A stretch of DNA of 64,000 nt from an uncultured Erythrobacter sp. Lineage in GTDB: Bacteria > Pseudomonadota > Alphaproteobacteria > Sphingomonadales > Sphingomonadaceae. The number at the start of each line of letters is the position of its first letter. Position 1 is the stretch's first letter. The stretch covers positions 122,664 to 186,663 of the forward strand of contig CANMMR010000006.1 of the NCBI GenBank assembly GCA_947499095.1, read 5' to 3'. This document shows positions 55,085 to 62,337 of the stretch, piece after piece. A program made the translations under genes and the position numbers. The notes below the pieces were generated by a model, which was not told where the DNA came from, made no database searches, and saw only the letters and a program-made list of their open reading frames with translations.

Positions 55085-56257
55085 ATGGACGCCCGCTCTT
55101 TCTTCCGTGACGCGCACTGGCTGACCGGCCAGCGCGTGCGCGGTTACGCGCTGCTCCTCGGGCTGGCCTCGCTGGCACTGCTGGCGAACAGTTTCGTCAA
55201 GGCGATGGGCGCCGATGGTACGGATTTCCTGGCGTTTTGGGGGGCAGGGTATGTCACCGTGCAGGGCGATCCGGCGTCGGCTTACGATCTGGCGGTCCAG
55301 CAACAGGTACAGACCGGCACCGGCAGCGAAGGCTGGTTCGCCTTCGTCAATCCGCCGCCATTTCTGTTCGCCGTCGCGCCGTTCGGGGGCTTGCCGTTTC
55401 CCGTCGCTTGGCTTGCATGGGTTGCCGTCACTTATGCGCTCTGGGCCTGGGCCGGCATCTGCGCCTTCCCGAGGCTTTGGCCATTGGTCTTGGTCTATCC
55501 CGGCGCACTCATCGCAGCAGGTCACGCACAGACCGGCCTGCTGACCGGCGCGCTACTGGTGCTGGCGGCGCATGCGTTCACTCACCGCCCCGTGTGGTCG
55601 GGAGCGGCGATCGGCGCGCTCGTGATCAAGCCGCATCTCGCAGTTCTCGCGCCGTTCTGGTTCGCTGCCAGCGGTCGGTGGAGCGCATTCATCGCGGCAG
55701 GCGCCACGGCTGTGGGCCTCGTCCTGCTTTCCTGGACCGCATTCGGCGCCGAGACCCTGCTGGCCTATACGACCAGCTGGGAAGCGAGCGCTGCGCTGAT
55801 GGAAGGCGTCAATCGCGATTTCCTGCTGCGGATGACGACCTTCTTCTCGCAAACCCGGCTGCTGGCCGGAGATACGGCGGCTGCGATCGCGGGCGGACTG
55901 TCTTTCGCCCTCGCGGTATTCGCGACGGTATTGGCGGCGAGGCGCTTTCGCGAAGACCCAGCGGCGATCGCTGCGACAGCGCTGGCCGCGACCGCGCTCG
56001 TCTCGCCCTATCTGTTCAATTACGATCTGCCCTTCCTGATCTATCCGACCCTGTGGGCCGCCGACCGGGGACTGCGCAACGGCTTCCGCCCCTACGAAAA
56101 GCTCGCGCTCGTCGCACTGTGGTTCGCACCCTACGCGACGCGCGCGGCGGCCCTGCCATTTGGCATCAACCTCATGCCCCTCGCAGCGCTCGTTCTATTG
56201 TGGCTGGTGTGGAGCAGGGCGGCTACAGAGCCTGCGGGAACCCAATCCGCCCATTAG
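55085..56257 (+). CDS. Glycosyltransferase family 87-like membrane protein
   Basis: A 390-aa polytopic protein with about 9-10 hydrophobic segments. FLAFWGAGYVTVQGDPASAY and VNPPPFLFAVAPFGGLPFPV match the GT87 (DUF2029) pattern, with an early Asp in GTDFLAFW as expected for GT-C polyprenyl-phosphate-dependent mannosyltransferases. IKPHLAVLAPFWFA follows. The acceptor is unknown. It stands 52 bp after the DUF885 gene. Confidence 0.85.
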   Translation: MDARSFFRDAHWLTGQRVRGYALLLGLASLALLANSFVKAMGADGTDFLAFWGAGYVTVQGDPASAYDLAVQQQVQTGTGSEGWFAFVNPPPFLFAVAPFGGLPFPVAWLAWVAVTYALWAWAGICAFPRLWPLVLVYPGALIAAGHAQTGLLTGALLVLAAHAFTHRPVWSGAAIGALVIKPHLAVLAPFWFAASGRWSAFIAAGATAVGLVLLSWTAFGAETLLAYTTSWEASAALMEGVNRDFLLRMTTFFSQTRLLAGDTAAAIAGGLSFALAVFATVLAARRFREDPAAIAATALAATALVSPYLFNYDLPFLIYPTLWAADRGLRNGFRPYEKLALVALWFAPYATRAAALPFGINLMPLAALVLLWLVWSRAATEPAGTQSAH

Positions 56258-56306
56258 GTGTTCATACCCAACAGGACGGAGGGAAAGCAATTCATGAGGT
56301 TAGCCC

Positions 56307-56462
56307 ATGTCGAGCATGTCCTTCCACAGTAGCCGCCCCGATCGGTGGGTGACGCCACGGCCCGTCAGCGACAGTTCCGCTCGCTTTCAGACCTACGGCA
56401 AGATCCTTCCGATGGAGAGTGAAGAGCCGGGCTTCCTTGCTCGTCTGTTCGGTCGGCGCTGA
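56307..56462 (+). CDS. Small 51-aa conserved-looking protein
   Basis: A 51-aa open frame from ATG 56307 to TGA 56462: a Ser/Pro-rich start (MSSMSFHSSRPDRWVTPRP), an aromatic middle (ARFQTYGKILPME) and a basic, hydrophobic end (PGFLARLFGRR). The GFLARLFGRR-type tail occurs in small sphingomonad proteins of unknown role, from memory. A minus-strand frame (56292-56474) covers it but is proline/arginine-poor in pattern. No function can be given. Confidence 0.6.
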   Translation: MSSMSFHSSRPDRWVTPRPVSDSSARFQTYGKILPMESEEPGFLARLFGRR

Positions 56463-56542
56463 GGGTTCAGTCAAAGGATAAGGTGCCGAGAGTAACGTCC
56501 ACTCCCGGCCCCTTTTTCTTTGCTATTATCTGACGGAGGCCG

Positions 56543-58066
56543 TCAGTACTCCTCGGGCTCTTCCGGTGTCGCGGCGTGGTGGTCCTTGCCCGCCGTCCGG
56601 TCGCCCTTGGCAAGCTTGAACACGACGCCCGAGAGCAGCGCGAGGGCCAGGAGGTTGGGTAGCGCCATCGCGGCATTCGAAATGTCGCCCAAACGCCAGA
56701 CGAGTTCGCTAGGTTGCGCTGCACCCAGCCAGATCACCACGCACCATAGCACGCGCCACGCCATGTGCAGCTTGCGCTCGCCCGACCGCGTGGAACCTTT
56801 CATGCGGTCATAGAGGAAGGTGATCGCCCGCTCCCCGTAGTAGCTCCACGTCAGCAGCGTGGTGAAGACAAAGAGGATCAGCGCGATCGATGCGACCAAA
56901 GTGCCGATGGGAACGCTGGCGATCTCCACCGGGAAAGCGGCCGCGAAGGCGCCGCTGGTCATTTCGAAGCCGACCCGGTCGGATTGCCATGCGTGCAGCA
57001 CCGGCTCGCCTGCCGCAGTGAAATCGCCGCGTACGGTGAGAATGACCAGCGCGGTCATGGTGCAGATCACGATCGTGTCGATGAAGGTGCCGAGCATCGC
57101 CATGCGGCCCTGCAATTCGGGATCGTCCGTCTGCGCCACGGCGTGGGCAATTGCGGTCGAGCCCTGGCCTGCCTCGTTGGAGAACAGCCCGCGCGCCACA
57201 CCGGCACGGATGGCCAGGATGATGGCCGCACCGACGAAGCCGCCACTGGCTGCCTGCGGGTTGAACGCGCCGTTGAAGATCAGGCTGAAGGTTTCCGGCA
57301 GATCGCCGAAATTCAGGATCAGCGCGATGATCGCCATGACGATATAGGTCGCGGCCATGAACGGCACGACCTTTTCGGCGACGTTACCGATCGACTTGAT
57401 GCCGCCGATGATGACGATGAACACGAGGATCGCGACGATCAGCCCGCCGAGCCATTCCTCGATCCCGAACAGCTCGTTGAGGCCGTCGGCCACGGCGTTC
57501 GCCTGGATCGAATTGCCGGTGACGAGCGCCGAGAACAGCGTGCCCAGGCAGAACACCACCGCCAGCCAGGTGAACTTGGGGCCGAGGCCCATCATGATGT
57601 AGCTCATCGGGCCACCGCGTTTCACGCCGTCGCTGGTCGTCTCGCGATAGCGGATGGCGAGCGAGCCTTCTGCGAAGGCCAGCGCCATGCCGAACAGTGC
57701 AGTGATCCACATCCAGAAGATCGCGCCCGGTCCACCAAGGGCGATGGCGGTGGCGACGCCGGCGAGATTGCCGGTGCCGACCTGCCCCGACAATGCTGTC
57801 GACAACGCCGCGAAGGGCGAGATTTCACCCGCACCCTGGCTTTTGCGCCCGGCGAACAGACCCTTGAAGGCGCTGCCCAACTTGACGATCGGGTAGAACT
57901 TGAGGCCGACCATGATCCACAGGCCGATGCCCAGCAGAATGATGGTCATGGGCGGGAAGGGCAGGACTTCCACCCCGTTCCACGTACCGCCCCAGATGAA
58001 ATCGGATATGTTGGTGACCGGCTGAATCAGCCGCTCGCCCAGACCTGGTGCCTGGCTGGTTGCCAT
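56543..58066 (-). CDS. Alanine/glycine:cation symporter (AGCS family)
   Basis: A 507-aa protein with about 11 membrane segments. Start ATG 58066 (MATSQAPGLGERLIQP) is preferred over GTG/ATG-type upstream codons. PFAALSTALSGQVGTGNLAG, VATAIALGGPGAIFWMWITA, FAEGSLAIRYRE and FSNEAGQGSTAIAHAVAQTD are AGCS signatures. It imports alanine or glycine with Na+ or H+. The tail PEEPEEY is acidic. The stop lies inside a hairpin CTGACGG (56530-56536)/CCGTCAG (56540-56546). Confidence 0.95.
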   Translation of the reverse strand: MATSQAPGLGERLIQPVTNISDFIWGGTWNGVEVLPFPPMTIILLGIGLWIMVGLKFYPIVKLGSAFKGLFAGRKSQGAGEISPFAALSTALSGQVGTGNLAGVATAIALGGPGAIFWMWITALFGMALAFAEGSLAIRYRETTSDGVKRGGPMSYIMMGLGPKFTWLAVVFCLGTLFSALVTGNSIQANAVADGLNELFGIEEWLGGLIVAILVFIVIIGGIKSIGNVAEKVVPFMAATYIVMAIIALILNFGDLPETFSLIFNGAFNPQAASGGFVGAAIILAIRAGVARGLFSNEAGQGSTAIAHAVAQTDDPELQGRMAMLGTFIDTIVICTMTALVILTVRGDFTAAGEPVLHAWQSDRVGFEMTSGAFAAAFPVEIASVPIGTLVASIALILFVFTTLLTWSYYGERAITFLYDRMKGSTRSGERKLHMAWRVLWCVVIWLGAAQPSELVWRLGDISNAAMALPNLLALALLSGVVFKLAKGDRTAGKDHHAATPEEPEEY

Positions 58067-58317
58067 TGCAAGAATTCCCCTCATACGACCCGGATGGGTA
58101 AAGCGCGGAGGCTAGGGCCGAAGCGCGCGCTTGAAAAGGCCGGAAATACGGCCCTTCCACCGCTTGCCTTTTGCCCGCGCACAGCCTAAACGCCCTTCCG
58201 TCTTCCGACATTGGGATCACGAAAAGCCCCTCCCGGACTTGAACCGGGGCGGCGAGAGACCCTACCTGAAAGGGACGTGGCGGAAGGCGCTACGAGTTTT
58301 ACGCGAGAGTGCGAGCG

Positions 58318-58521
58318 ATGGCAGACAAGCAGAAGACCAGTCCGGCGGAATTCCTCCGGCAGGTGCAGACCGAAGGCAAGAAGGTCGTATGGCCGACGCG
58401 CGAGGAAACCGTGCGCACGGCGATCTTCGTGGGCATCCTGACGCTGATCCTCTCGCTGTTCTTCCTCGGCGTAGATTCGCTGTTCGGCGCCGTGGTGCGC
58501 TGGCTGCTGACGCTCGCCTGA
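58318..58521 (+). CDS. secE: Preprotein translocase subunit SecE
   Basis: A 67-aa SecE of the short type with one membrane segment. MADKQKTSPAEFLRQVQTEG then KKVVWPTREETVRTA is the conserved amphipathic helix, followed by IFVGILTLILSLFFLGVDSL. It stabilises SecY in the inner membrane. It is followed by nusG after 32 nt, the usual order. Confidence 0.97.
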   Translation: MADKQKTSPAEFLRQVQTEGKKVVWPTREETVRTAIFVGILTLILSLFFLGVDSLFGAVVRWLLTLA

Positions 58522-58553
58522 TTAGCATTCTTCCGACAGGGTAATTTCGACAC

Positions 58554-59090
58554 ATGGCACGCTGGTACATCATCCACGCCTATTCCGGCTTCGAGAACAA
58601 GGTCCGCGATTCGATCATCGCCGAGGCCGAGCGCCTGGGCCTGTCCGAAGGCGTGGAAGAGGTCGAGGTCCCGACCGAGACGGTCACCGAGATCAAGCGC
58701 GGCAAGAAGGTGCAGGTCGAACGCAAGTTCATGCCCGGCTACGTGCTGGCCAAGCTCAACATGACCGACGATGTCTATCACCTCGTCAAGAACACTCCGA
58801 AGGTGACCGGCTTCCTCGGCACCAACAACAAGCCGCAGGCGATTTCTGACAAGGAAGCCGCGCGCTATTTCGGCGGGGTGGAAGAAGCCAAGTCCGCGCC
58901 GAAGAAGCAGGTTTCGGTCGATTACGAGATCGGCGACAACGTCAAGGTGCTCGACGGGCCCTTCGCCAGCTTCAACGGGCTGGTCGAGGAACTCGATTTC
59001 GACAAGCAGAAGGTCAAGGTCTCGGTCTCGATCTTCGGCCGCGCCACTCCGGTGGAACTGGAATTCGAGCAGGTCGAACTGGTCAAGTAA
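58554..59090 (+). CDS. nusG: Transcription termination/antitermination factor NusG
   Basis: A 178-aa NusG. ARWYIIHAYSGFENKVRDSI opens the NGN domain and FMPGYVLAKLNMTDD is conserved; the KOW motif is in YEIGDNVKVLDGPFASFNGL. It links RNA polymerase with Rho or ribosomes. In many bacteria rplK follows directly; here an opposite-strand protease gene intervenes. Confidence 0.98.
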   Translation: MARWYIIHAYSGFENKVRDSIIAEAERLGLSEGVEEVEVPTETVTEIKRGKKVQVERKFMPGYVLAKLNMTDDVYHLVKNTPKVTGFLGTNNKPQAISDKEAARYFGGVEEAKSAPKKQVSVDYEIGDNVKVLDGPFASFNGLVEELDFDKQKVKVSVSIFGRATPVELEFEQVELVK

Positions 59091-59114
59091 TCCGAGCGGG
59101 ACTGGGCTCGAACT

Positions 59115-60164
59115 TCAACGAGCGCAGGCGCTGTCCTGCGTAGCGCGGACGCGTGAGGCGTTAGGGCTCGTACGCATCCGCAGCGCGGCGTTATCGCATT
59201 TGCGCAGCTGGAAGCGCACCTTGCGGTCCCGGAAATCGAGCGAGACGCGGCGGAAGGTTTCCATCAAATCGGTGCCGAGGAGGAGCGATGGCTCGTCCTC
59301 AAGCCCGAACACACCGAATGGCGGGATATCGGCAAAGGCGATTGGCACGTTCTGAAGCGTGATCGGGCCGAGTTTAAGATTGCGGACGACGGCGAACTCG
59401 ATTGCAATGGTCTTGCCGGTGACGCCCGTTACCTTGATCGTCTGGAATCCGCCGCGCCTTTTCCTCAGCAGTTCGTCGCGCAGGGCCAGATTGCCGATGG
59501 TCACTTCCGATCCCGTATCGACCACCGCATCGACCGAGGTGCGGTTCGCCGAAACCTCGGTCAGGATCAACTGGCCGCGCTGAAGTCGGCCGGTGACGAC
59601 GATCACCCCGTCCCTGACGGAGGCATTTTCGAGGTCGCTTTCCAAGTCGTCATCGACGCGGATCGTGCGCTCCTCGAAGTCAATCATCAGGCGTTGGTTC
59701 ACCAGCGCGTCGAGGCCGATCATGCCATCGCCGCCCATGTCGCGCTCGTCGAGGACAGGTACTTCGAGGTCGGTTGTGACCGTCGGGCCGAGCCGCAGTT
59801 CGTCGATCCATGCGCGGTCCACCATCTTGCTCTCGGTAACGCCATGCAGCATCGTCGGCGCGCCGTCTTGCAGGGCAAGCTTACCCGCCAGCATCTGGCC
59901 TACGGCTGAAGTGTCCGCCCCGCTGTCGACGACGAATTTGTATGGGCCTTTGCCGTTGACCTCCACCTCCACCGTCATGCGACTGCGCAGTTTGCGCGCC
60001 TCGATTTCCTCGCCCCCGATCGCCAGGTTCTCGTCGAACTGCGCAGGCGGCAGATCGGGCATTCTCGAGGCTTGATCATCGGGCGACTCGTCTTGTGCTG
60101 CCAAGGGGGCGCCAAGCACGAGCGTCATAGCTGCAGCGAAAAGATTGATGGAGCGAGACGACAT
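59115..60164 (-). CDS. Retropepsin-like aspartyl protease, two-domain
   Basis: A 349-aa protein with signal peptide MSSRSINLFAAAMTLVLGAP. Two related retropepsin-like domains each have an active-site triad: FVVDSGADTSAVG near residue 77 and AVVDTGSEVTIG near residue 214. The flap and second-strand sequences GDGMIGLDAL and SLLLGTDLM are also doubled. It could form an intramolecular pepsin-like active site. A periplasmic role is inferred. It lies convergent to nusG and divergent from rplK. Confidence 0.88.
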   Translation of the reverse strand: MSSRSINLFAAAMTLVLGAPLAAQDESPDDQASRMPDLPPAQFDENLAIGGEEIEARKLRSRMTVEVEVNGKGPYKFVVDSGADTSAVGQMLAGKLALQDGAPTMLHGVTESKMVDRAWIDELRLGPTVTTDLEVPVLDERDMGGDGMIGLDALVNQRLMIDFEERTIRVDDDLESDLENASVRDGVIVVTGRLQRGQLILTEVSANRTSVDAVVDTGSEVTIGNLALRDELLRKRRGGFQTIKVTGVTGKTIAIEFAVVRNLKLGPITLQNVPIAFADIPPFGVFGLEDEPSLLLGTDLMETFRRVSLDFRDRKVRFQLRKCDNAALRMRTSPNASRVRATQDSACAR

Positions 60165-60607
60165 TCGTGGAGCCTATCAGATCGGGGAGCGGCGGTGCAG
60201 GAGCTCTCGACCACGGTTCCACACGGGTCCACGGACGCTCGCGGCACGTCGTGTGGACGTTTTCCTACACCGGCGCGATGCTTTACGCCGCGAACCATGA
60301 CATGCGTCCTTTTGATGCGGAATGAACCGGATACGGTGCTGTTGTGCGCGATGGCTGGTTTTTCTGCCCTGGACAGTGGTCCAGGCGGTCCATGTGATGG
60401 GACACGCCCACCGCAGTCCCAACAGGGCTCCTACATGCCGGAATTGGGGCGAATCGCTTGCAATCGCGCGCTAAATCGCTATGTGCGCGCCTTCCCAAGT
60501 CAGCTTCGGGAACCCGCGCGGGAGGTTCGGCATGCCGGACCGCTTGACCGCTTACCATGAGCCTCGGCTGGAAACAGGCGCGGCGAAAGTGAGAAAGGAG
60601 GCCATTC
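60165..60607. other. Long leader/intergenic region upstream of rplK, no gene seen
   Basis: These 443 bp separate the divergent protease and rplK genes. Frames here lack coding character. It holds a possible promoter at 60458-60485 and an inverted repeat GTCCAC (60227-60232)/GTGGAC (60253-60258), and ends in a good ribosome site AAAGGAGG just before rplK. A tRNA gene or known leader RNA is not recognisable. Confidence 0.5.
60458..60485 (+). promoter_or_regulatory. Candidate promoter for rplK-rplA
   Basis: TTGCAA (60458-60463), a 16-nt spacer, and TATGTG (60480-60485), 123 nt before the rplK start. It is a plausible sigma-70 site judged only by position and match. Confidence 0.35.
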
Positions 60608-61039
60608 ATGGCCAAGAAGATCGACGGCTATATCAAGCTGCAGGTGCCTGCGGGCATCGCCAACCCCTCGCCCCCTATCGGCCCTGCACTGGGCCAGCGC
60701 GGCGTGAACATCATGGAATTCTGCAAGGCCTTCAATGCTGCGACCGACAGCATGGAAAAGGGCATGCCGATCCCGACCACGATCACGGTCTATGCCGACC
60801 GTTCATTCAGCTTCGTCACCAAGAGCCCGCCGGCCAGCTTCCTGATCAAGAAGGCTGCCAAGCTCAAGTCGGGTTCGAAGGAGCCGGGCAAGGTTTCGGC
60901 CGGGACCATCAAGCGTTCGGCTCTGGCGGAAATCGCCGAGCAGAAGATGAAGGACCTGAACGCGAACGATATCGAACAGGCCACAAAGATCATCGAAGGC
61001 TCCGCGCGTTCGATGGGCCTCGACGTGGTGGAGGGCTAA
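60608..61039 (+). CDS. rplK: 50S ribosomal protein L11
   Basis: A 143-aa L11. [20 protein letters not shown] and [20 protein letters not shown] form the N-terminal domain; the C-terminal rRNA-binding part includes [20 protein letters not shown]. It is part of the GTPase-associated centre. rplA follows after 4 nt. Confidence 0.99.
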   Translation: MAKKIDGYIKLQVPAGIANPSPPIGPALGQRGVNIMEFCKAFNAATDSMEKGMPIPTTITVYADRSFSFVTKSPPASFLIKKAAKLKSGSKEPGKVSAGTIKRSALAEIAEQKMKDLNANDIEQATKIIEGSARSMGLDVVEG

Positions 61040-61043
61040 AACC

Positions 61044-61736
61044 ATGGCAAAGCAGACCAAGAAGCAGCAGACCGTCGCCAAGCTGGACAGCGAGAAGCTC
61101 TACACCGTCGACGAAGCTCTCGCCACGCTGCGCGAGCACAAGGCGAAGTTCGACGAGACGGTCGAAGTCGCGATGAACTTGGGCGTCGACCCGCGCCACG
61201 CCGACCAGATGGTCCGCGGCATGGTCTCGCTCCCAAGCGGCACCGGCAAGGACGTGAAGGTCGCCGTGTTCGCGAAAGGCGACAATGCCGACAAGGCTCT
61301 TGCTGCAGGTGCAGACAAGGTCGGTGCCGAAGACCTCATGGAAGACATGCAGAACGGCAATCTCGATTACGACCGCGTGATCGCCACCCCGGACATGATG
61401 GGCGTCGTCGGCCGTCTCGGTAAGGTGCTCGGCCCCAAGGGCCTGATGCCGAACCCGAAGCTCGGCACCGTGACTCCGAACGTGGAACAGGCCGTGAAGG
61501 ACGCCAAGGGCGGCCAGGTCGAATTCCGCGTGGAGAAGCAGGGCATCATCCACTCCGGCATCGGCAAGCTGTCGTTCAAGGACGAAGACCTGAAGAAGAA
61601 CTTCGAGGCGCTGACCCAGGCGATCGTGAAGGCGAAGCCGTCAGGCGCCAAGGGCAAGTTCGTGCGCAAGGTCACGCTGACCAGTTCGATGGGCCCGGGC
61701 CTCAAGGTCGACCTCGGCGAGGTCGAAGGCGCGTAA
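61044..61736 (+). CDS. rplA: 50S ribosomal protein L1
   Basis: A 230-aa L1. [59 protein letters not shown] and [18 protein letters not shown] are family blocks in order. It binds the L1 stalk and may repress its own mRNA, as known in E. coli. A strong terminator follows, so rplJ-rplL are not in this operon. Confidence 0.99.
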   Translation: MAKQTKKQQTVAKLDSEKLYTVDEALATLREHKAKFDETVEVAMNLGVDPRHADQMVRGMVSLPSGTGKDVKVAVFAKGDNADKALAAGADKVGAEDLMEDMQNGNLDYDRVIATPDMMGVVGRLGKVLGPKGLMPNPKLGTVTPNVEQAVKDAKGGQVEFRVEKQGIIHSGIGKLSFKDEDLKKNFEALTQAIVKAKPSGAKGKFVRKVTLTSSMGPGLKVDLGEVEGA

Positions 61737-61762
61737 GCTCTTCTCATTCAGAACCATTTTAG

Positions 61763-61796
61763 AAGGGCCGGGAGGAAACTCCCGGCCCTTTTGTTT
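61763..61796 (+). terminator. Rho-independent terminator of rplKA
   Basis: Stem AAGGGCCGGGA (61763-61773)/TCCCGGCCCTT (61780-61790), loop GGAAAC, followed by TTGTTTT. Classic form, 26 nt after the rplA stop. Confidence 0.95.
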
Positions 61797-61890
61797 TCGT
61801 AGCACAATCGATCTAGCAAATGTGTGTGGTACGAGATGCCGCAGCGCTCACCTAACCTGATCTCCTCACCCAACATATAGGAGACTGGTG

Positions 61891-62070
61891 ATGCAAAATC
61901 TGAATATCGAAGAGCTGGATATGGTCGGCGGCGGTTCGCGCCTCATCCGCTTCGTACGCGACGCAGTCGCCGGCGGCATCATTTATGACGTGGTCAAGAC
62001 AGTGGCCTCGAGCATCGACGTGGCTGACGTCGGCGATCCGATGGACACCAAGCTCGGCATCAACAGCTGA
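61891..62070 (+). CDS. Double-glycine leader peptide 1 (putative bacteriocin-like/secreted peptide precursor)
   Basis: A 59-aa protein after ribosome site AGGAG. ATG 61891 is preferred over GTG 61888. The leader MQNLNIEELDMVGGG fits the double-glycine consensus exactly: Leu4 at -12, Glu8 at -8, Leu9 at -7, Val12 at -4, Gly14-Gly15 at -2/-1. The predicted 44-aa core begins SRLIRFVRDAVAGGIIYDVV, a cationic amphipathic/hydrophobic segment, and ends with the acidic block VGDPMDTKLGINS. No cysteine, so no disulfide or lanthionine. Such leaders are cut by C39 peptidases of ABC exporters; none lies in the window. A homologous gene follows after 17 nt. Confidence 0.85.
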   Translation: MQNLNIEELDMVGGGSRLIRFVRDAVAGGIIYDVVKTVASSIDVADVGDPMDTKLGINS

Positions 62071-62087
62071 TGCAAAGGAGGGAAATG

Positions 62088-62288
62088 ATGAACTCTCAAG
62101 ACTTTCGCATCATGGATCTCGATCCAGCCGAACTGGAAAGCGTGAGCGGTGGGCGTGGAACGCTCGTTCGCGGAGCGCTGAGGTTGGCGAACCGGATCTG
62201 GGTCGCAGTAGAGGCCGCCGAGATCATCGGCCCGGTCGATGTCTCGCAGGTCGGCGACCCGATGGACACCAAACTCGGCATTAACTGA
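62088..62288 (+). CDS. Double-glycine leader peptide 2 (paralogue of peptide 1)
   Basis: A 66-aa protein; ATG 62088 gives 5-nt spacing from the strong ribosome site AAGGAGGG (62075-62082), with ATG 62085 as alternative. The leader ends LDPAELESVSGG with Leu11 at -12, Glu15 at -8, Leu16 at -7, Val19 at -4, Gly21-Gly22 at -2/-1. The core is again 44 residues: RGTLVRGALRLANRIWVAVE, then AAEIIGPVDVSQ and VGDPMDTKLGIN, the last block identical to peptide 1. No cysteine. Two cotranscribed cores of equal predicted length suggest a two-peptide system or a peptide pair with distinct roles, which is inference. Confidence 0.85.
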   Translation: MNSQDFRIMDLDPAELESVSGGRGTLVRGALRLANRIWVAVEAAEIIGPVDVSQVGDPMDTKLGIN

Positions 62289-62305
62289 GAAGGCCGAACG
62301 GTTTG

Positions 62306-62335
62306 AAAGGCCGGGGCAGCGCTCCGGCCTTTCTG
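62306..62335 (+). terminator. Rho-independent terminator of the peptide genes
   Basis: Stem AAAGGCCGG (62306-62314)/CCGGCCTTT (62324-62332), loop GGCAGCGCT, followed by CTGT. It lies 17 nt after the second peptide stop and immediately before the convergent DUF2339 stop, so it may serve both. Confidence 0.88.
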
Positions 62336-62337
62336 TC

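Noticed and set aside
58226..58250. A complete tRNA gene in the secE leader.
   Set aside because: Only a T-arm-like hairpin is present; no acceptor, D or anticodon arms fit on either strand.
61888..62288. Peptide pair as Nif11-type or lanthipeptide precursors.
   Set aside because: Leaders are only 15 and 22 residues with a bacteriocin-type GG pattern, the cores contain no cysteine, and no modification enzyme is nearby.
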